A stretch of 9,978 nt of DNA from Candidatus Aminicenantota bacterium (GTDB taxonomy: Bacteria; Acidobacteriota; Aminicenantia; UBA2199), in assembly GCA_029939015.1 (NCBI GenBank), contig JAOZTV010000003.1, positions 12,865 to 22,842 of the forward strand, in the 5' to 3' direction. The notes beneath the pieces were generated by a model. It was not told the DNA's origin. It ran no database searches and worked only from the letters and a program-made list of their open reading frames with translations. Positions 7,948 through 9,978 of the stretch are shown here, one piece after another. Position numbers and translations under genes: made by a program. Every line of letters starts with the position of its first letter. Positions within the stretch are counted from its first letter, which is position 1.

Positions 7948-8661
7948 CTAAAGCGCCTCTATTTTACTGATAAGGTTAATGGCTTTATTTGATAAAGGAC
8001 TGTATTTATCTGTTGAAAGATTTTTTAATGTAGAGATTGCCTCTTTTTTTTTATTCATTCTTAATAAGGTTATTCCTTTATAATATATTGCCTCATCAAA
8101 ATAAGCTGGATTCATATTTTGAATTATTATAGAAAAATCATCAATGGCTTCTTCTAAATTGTCCGTTAACAGATTACTTATACCTTTAAAAAAGAAAACC
8201 TTATAGTTTATGTTTTGTTTTGATGATATTCTTGTTAATTTTTCTAAAGCAGAACTATAATCACCTGCATTATAATACTCCATTCCTTTATCAAAAACGG
8301 CTTCATTATAATTTCCTCTAGTTTCAGTTTTTATAAAATTCGGAGGAGAAAACTTGGATATTTCATAATATATGCTTGCACCATTATTACCTATAAAAAA
8401 GAACATCATACTAAATACAAAAGCCAGCATTAACGAACTTAGTGCAAATATTGGCCTAAAAACAAAGGCCCTTTGTCGTAATTCCGGTCGAATAGGGACT
8501 CTGCCTGAATTCAAATGTTGCGCAATTTTGAGGTTTTCAAAACAGCTTTCACAAGTAAAATAATGCATTTCAAATAGCTCTGTTTTTTCCTCATCCAATT
8601 TATCAGAGAGGTATGGTATAATCAGACTATCAAAACTATTACAATTCATCTCACTTCCCAT
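7948..8661 (-). CDS. Membrane anti-sigma factor with zinc-finger domain and extracytoplasmic TPR repeats
   Basis: Probably binds and silences the ECF sigma factor encoded just upstream until an envelope signal releases it. The N-terminal cytoplasmic part carries the zinc-binding anti-sigma signature His33-x3-Cys37-x2-Cys40, with Cys7 as a likely further ligand. One membrane span follows at about 66-91, and the rest should lie outside the cytoplasmic membrane. That part holds about three TPR-like helix pairs (119-145, 154-182 and 188-216) that could bind a partner or sense a signal. The first ATG at 8661 has no Shine-Dalgarno sequence and sits directly after a TATAAT. The ATG at 8649 (residue 5) is preceded by GGGAAGTGAG and may be the true start. 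It lies 37 bp after the sigma gene in the usual sigma then anti-sigma order. The zinc motif and gene order are clear; the signal and the TPR partner are unknown. Confidence 0.85.
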   Translation of the reverse strand: MGSEMNCNSFDSLIIPYLSDKLDEEKTELFEMHYFTCESCFENLKIAQHLNSGRVPIRPELRQRAFVFRPIFALSSLMLAFVFSMMFFFIGNNGASIYYEISKFSPPNFIKTETRGNYNEAVFDKGMEYYNAGDYSSALEKLTRISSKQNINYKVFFFKGISNLLTDNLEEAIDDFSIIIQNMNPAYFDEAIYYKGITLLRMNKKKEAISTLKNLSTDKYSPLSNKAINLISKIEAL

Positions 8662-8698
8662 AGTATTATATACAAACCATCCAATAATATCTCATTTT

Positions 8699-9238
8699 TT
8701 AAAGATTTATCTTTTTTCTTAGTTTTTTTATTAACCTCTCTTTCCTTACGCTAATATAATGCTTCGATTTTCCTGTTAATTCTGCTATTTCATCAAGGTT
8801 CTGTTCCCTGAAATAAAATTCTTTAAGTATTTTTTTATCAATATCTTTTAATTTTTCTATATGAACCTTTAAGGATTTGATCATATCCTCAGTATCAATT
8901 CTATCATTTTCAGCAAAATCATAAGAAACACTAAACTCATTATTAGCCCTTTCCTGAATATTATCTTTTTTCTTTTTCTTATAAAAATAATTAAAAACTA
9001 CTCTCTTTGCAATTCCAAAAATATAAGGCCCTATCAGAATATCTTCAATTATTTTTTCCTTGGAGACCGCATTAAAGAAAGACAAAAAAACTTCCTGAAC
9101 AAGATCTTCATAATATACATCACCCTTAATTCTCATTTTGAAATATGTAAAAAGCCTTGAATTATAAGAATTAAATATATCTTTTTGACTACCTCTGTCT
9201 TGTTTTAATAGTTTGTCTACTAAATCTCTTTTTTCCAT
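8699..9238 (-). CDS. ECF-family RNA polymerase sigma factor
   Basis: Alternative sigma factor that directs RNA polymerase to a small regulon. The 179 residues contain only regions 2 and 4, as is typical of ECF factors. Region 2 covers about 19-90, with YEDLVQEVFLSFF at 43-55 (region 2.2) and GPYIFGIAKRVVFNYF at 70-85 (2.3/2.4). A polar linker follows at about 92-118. Region 4 covers about 128-178, with the helix-turn-helix near NLDEIAELTGKSKHYISVRK (147-166). The start is bounded by an in-frame TAA six bases upstream (9244-9242), and no Shine-Dalgarno sequence lies within 15 bases. The next gene encodes a zinc-finger anti-sigma factor, which supports the assignment. The block upstream resembles the one before PBP1A, so autoregulation with PBP1A as a target is possible. 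The ECF subgroup cannot be told from the sequence alone. Confidence 0.92.
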   Translation of the reverse strand: MEKRDLVDKLLKQDRGSQKDIFNSYNSRLFTYFKMRIKGDVYYEDLVQEVFLSFFNAVSKEKIIEDILIGPYIFGIAKRVVFNYFYKKKKKDNIQERANNEFSVSYDFAENDRIDTEDMIKSLKVHIEKLKDIDKKILKEFYFREQNLDEIAELTGKSKHYISVRKERLIKKLRKKINL

Positions 9239-9252
9239 TATTTAAATGTTTT

Positions 9253-9274
9253 CTTATACCTCAAAAGATAGAGT
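9253..9274 (-). promoter_or_regulatory. Candidate promoter block of the sigma gene, similar to that of PBP1A
   Basis: The minus strand has ACTCTATCTT (9274-9265), six bases, then TATAAG (9258-9253). Upstream of PBP1A, ACTTTATCTT is followed by six bases and TATAAT at 7726-7705. The two blocks align without gaps, 16 of 22 positions identical. Transcription starting about seven bases after the TATAAG would give a leader of about eight nt with no ribosome binding site. Confidence 0.4.
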
Positions 9275-9316
9275 ACAATAAAAATAAAAAAAACTCAATG
9301 TTTTTAATTTTTTTTG

Positions 9317-9345
9317 TTGACAAAACAAAATAACTATACTATTAT
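9317..9345 (+). promoter_or_regulatory. Promoter of the tetR-family gene
   Basis: A perfect -35 box TTGACA (9317-9322) and a -10 box TATTAT (9340-9345, five of six consensus bases) are separated by exactly 17 bases. The start would fall near 9352, inside the palindromic operator. It is the clearest promoter in the window. Confidence 0.8.
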
Positions 9346-9349
9346 TGAT

Positions 9350-9369
9350 TTGACCGAACGGTCGGTCAA
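9350..9369 (+). promoter_or_regulatory. Palindromic operator for the TetR-family repressor
   Basis: TTGACCGA and TCGGTCAA are perfect inverted repeats around a four-base centre ACGG, with nine of ten pairs matching across the whole site. The GACCG/CGGTC core is the kind of site bound by many TetR-family repressors. It covers the predicted transcription start and its last bases overlap the Shine-Dalgarno sequence, so bound repressor would block its own synthesis. Confidence 0.8.
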
Positions 9370-9373
9370 GGAG
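9368..9373 (+). promoter_or_regulatory. Ribosome binding site of the tetR-family gene
   Basis: AAGGAG is five bases before the ATG at 9379 and fixes this start. Its first two bases are also the end of the operator palindrome. Confidence 0.8.
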
Positions 9374-9378
9374 CAAAG

Positions 9379-9978
9379 ATGGCCTTAATAGTTGACAAAG
9401 AAAAAAAAAGAGAACATATCCTGTTATCTGCAATCAATATCTTTGCCTCTAAGGGGTTTTCAAAAACAACTATAAATGACATTGCTCTATCTGCAGAGAT
9501 AGGCAAAGGTACAATTTATGAGTATTTTAAGAGCAAAGACGAAATTATTCATAGTGCATTTGTTTATTTCACCAATTCTATGATGAGAGGTTTTGACGAA
9601 ATTATCTCATCGGATATGAATGCAAAAGATAAGCTTATTGGGCTGTTAAGGTCTTTTTGTGTAATAACTAATGGAAAATCTGGAGATTTACTTGATATTA
9701 TGATGGATTTCTGGGCTGATAGCATTCGTAACGATAATGCGAAAGGAATCTTACAAGAAGATATGAAGGACATGTATATATCCTATAGAGAGCTAATTAC
9801 AGGTATTATCCAAACGGGAATAGAAGAAGGAAGTTTTAAAAAAAACATTGACCCTTTTTTTCTTGCTACATCAATCGTTGGAATGCTTGACGGCATAACG
9901 GTTCAATGGATATTGGATAAAAAAAAAATAAATATTTCAAAAACAATTGAAACAATTATTGAAATGGTTTTGAAAGGA
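9379..9978 (+). CDS. TetR/AcrR-family transcriptional repressor, 3' end outside the window
   Basis: The frame opens with MALIVDKEKKREHILLSAI and stays open for 200 codons to the window edge without a stop. Most family members have 190-220 residues, so little is missing. The N-terminal DNA-binding domain is typical: a first helix at about 11-25, GFSKTT at 26-31, and a helix-turn-helix at 32-50 with the IGKGTIYEYFKSKDE signature (41-55). Residues 60-200 form the helical ligand-binding and dimerisation domain, with an acidic/aromatic patch DLLDIMMDFWADSIR at about 104-118. The ligand cannot be told from this sequence. Such repressors often sit first in an efflux-pump or lipid-metabolism operon, so the genes beyond the right edge are the likely targets. 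The operator over its own start implies autorepression. A run of ten A residues lies at 9919-9928. Confidence 0.93.
   Translation, partial: MALIVDKEKKREHILLSAINIFASKGFSKTTINDIALSAEIGKGTIYEYFKSKDEIIHSAFVYFTNSMMRGFDEIISSDMNAKDKLIGLLRSFCVITNGKSGDLLDIMMDFWADSIRNDNAKGILQEDMKDMYISYRELITGIIQTGIEEGSFKKNIDPFFLATSIVGMLDGITVQWILDKKKINISKTIETIIEMVLKG

Noticed and set aside
8665..8670. TATAAT just before the anti-sigma gene as a separate promoter
   Set aside because: No -35 box at 16-18 bases, no extended -10, and no match to the shared block; in this AT-rich DNA the hexamer alone is weak evidence, and the gene is probably read from the sigma promoter.
9564..9773. Minus-strand frame of 69 codons inside the tetR gene
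   Set aside because: Antisense to a clear TetR-family reading frame that has a promoter, operator and ribosome binding site.

Overview
The window is about 10 kb of AT-rich bacterial chromosome (roughly 30% G+C by eye, strong A/T third positions, Arg mostly AGA). It holds seven protein genes: a ClpB disaggregase, a DEAD-box RNA helicase, an unrecognised 293-residue protein, a class A penicillin-binding protein, a membrane anti-sigma factor with TPR repeats, an ECF sigma factor, and a TetR-family repressor cut by the right edge. These are mostly ordinary housekeeping and regulatory genes; there are no phage genes, transposases, CRISPR arrays, tRNAs or rRNAs. A bifunctional PBP1A-type enzyme and an ECF sigma/zinc-finger anti-sigma pair suit a peptidoglycan-containing bacterium, probably with two membranes. 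The helicase motifs lean towards the RhlB type. A Deferribacterota-like or other deep-branching AT-rich lineage would fit, but that is a guess.

Layout: clpB (+, 16-2577) meets the helicase (-, 4156-2567) tail to tail, and the two reading frames overlap by 11 bp. On the minus strand, in transcription order, come ECF sigma (9238-8699), anti-sigma (8661-7948), a 251-bp non-coding gap, PBP1A (7696-5171), the unknown gene (5078-4197) and the helicase. The tetR gene (+, 9379 to the edge) diverges from the sigma gene across a 140-bp gap. That gap contains a near-consensus promoter and a near-perfect palindromic operator overlapping the transcription start and the ribosome binding site.

Most interesting is the non-coding gap between anti-sigma and PBP1A. 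It is visibly more G+C-rich than its surroundings and can fold into a rod about 210 nt long: a closing stem joins the two ends (7729-7737 with 7930-7938), a long apical helix lies in the middle, and three local hairpins sit inside. It resembles the general plan of an independent structured RNA, but I cannot assign it to a family and its strand is not settled.

A second signal links the sigma factor to the cell-wall gene. A gapless 22-nt block ending in TATAA(T/G) lies just upstream of both starts, with 16 of 22 positions identical. Neither gene has a visible Shine-Dalgarno sequence, and both starts are fixed by an in-frame stop a few codons upstream. If these blocks are promoters, both mRNAs have very short leaders, and PBP1A may belong to the regulon of the neighbouring sigma factor. 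That would make sigma, anti-sigma and PBP1A a cell-envelope response module, which is inference.
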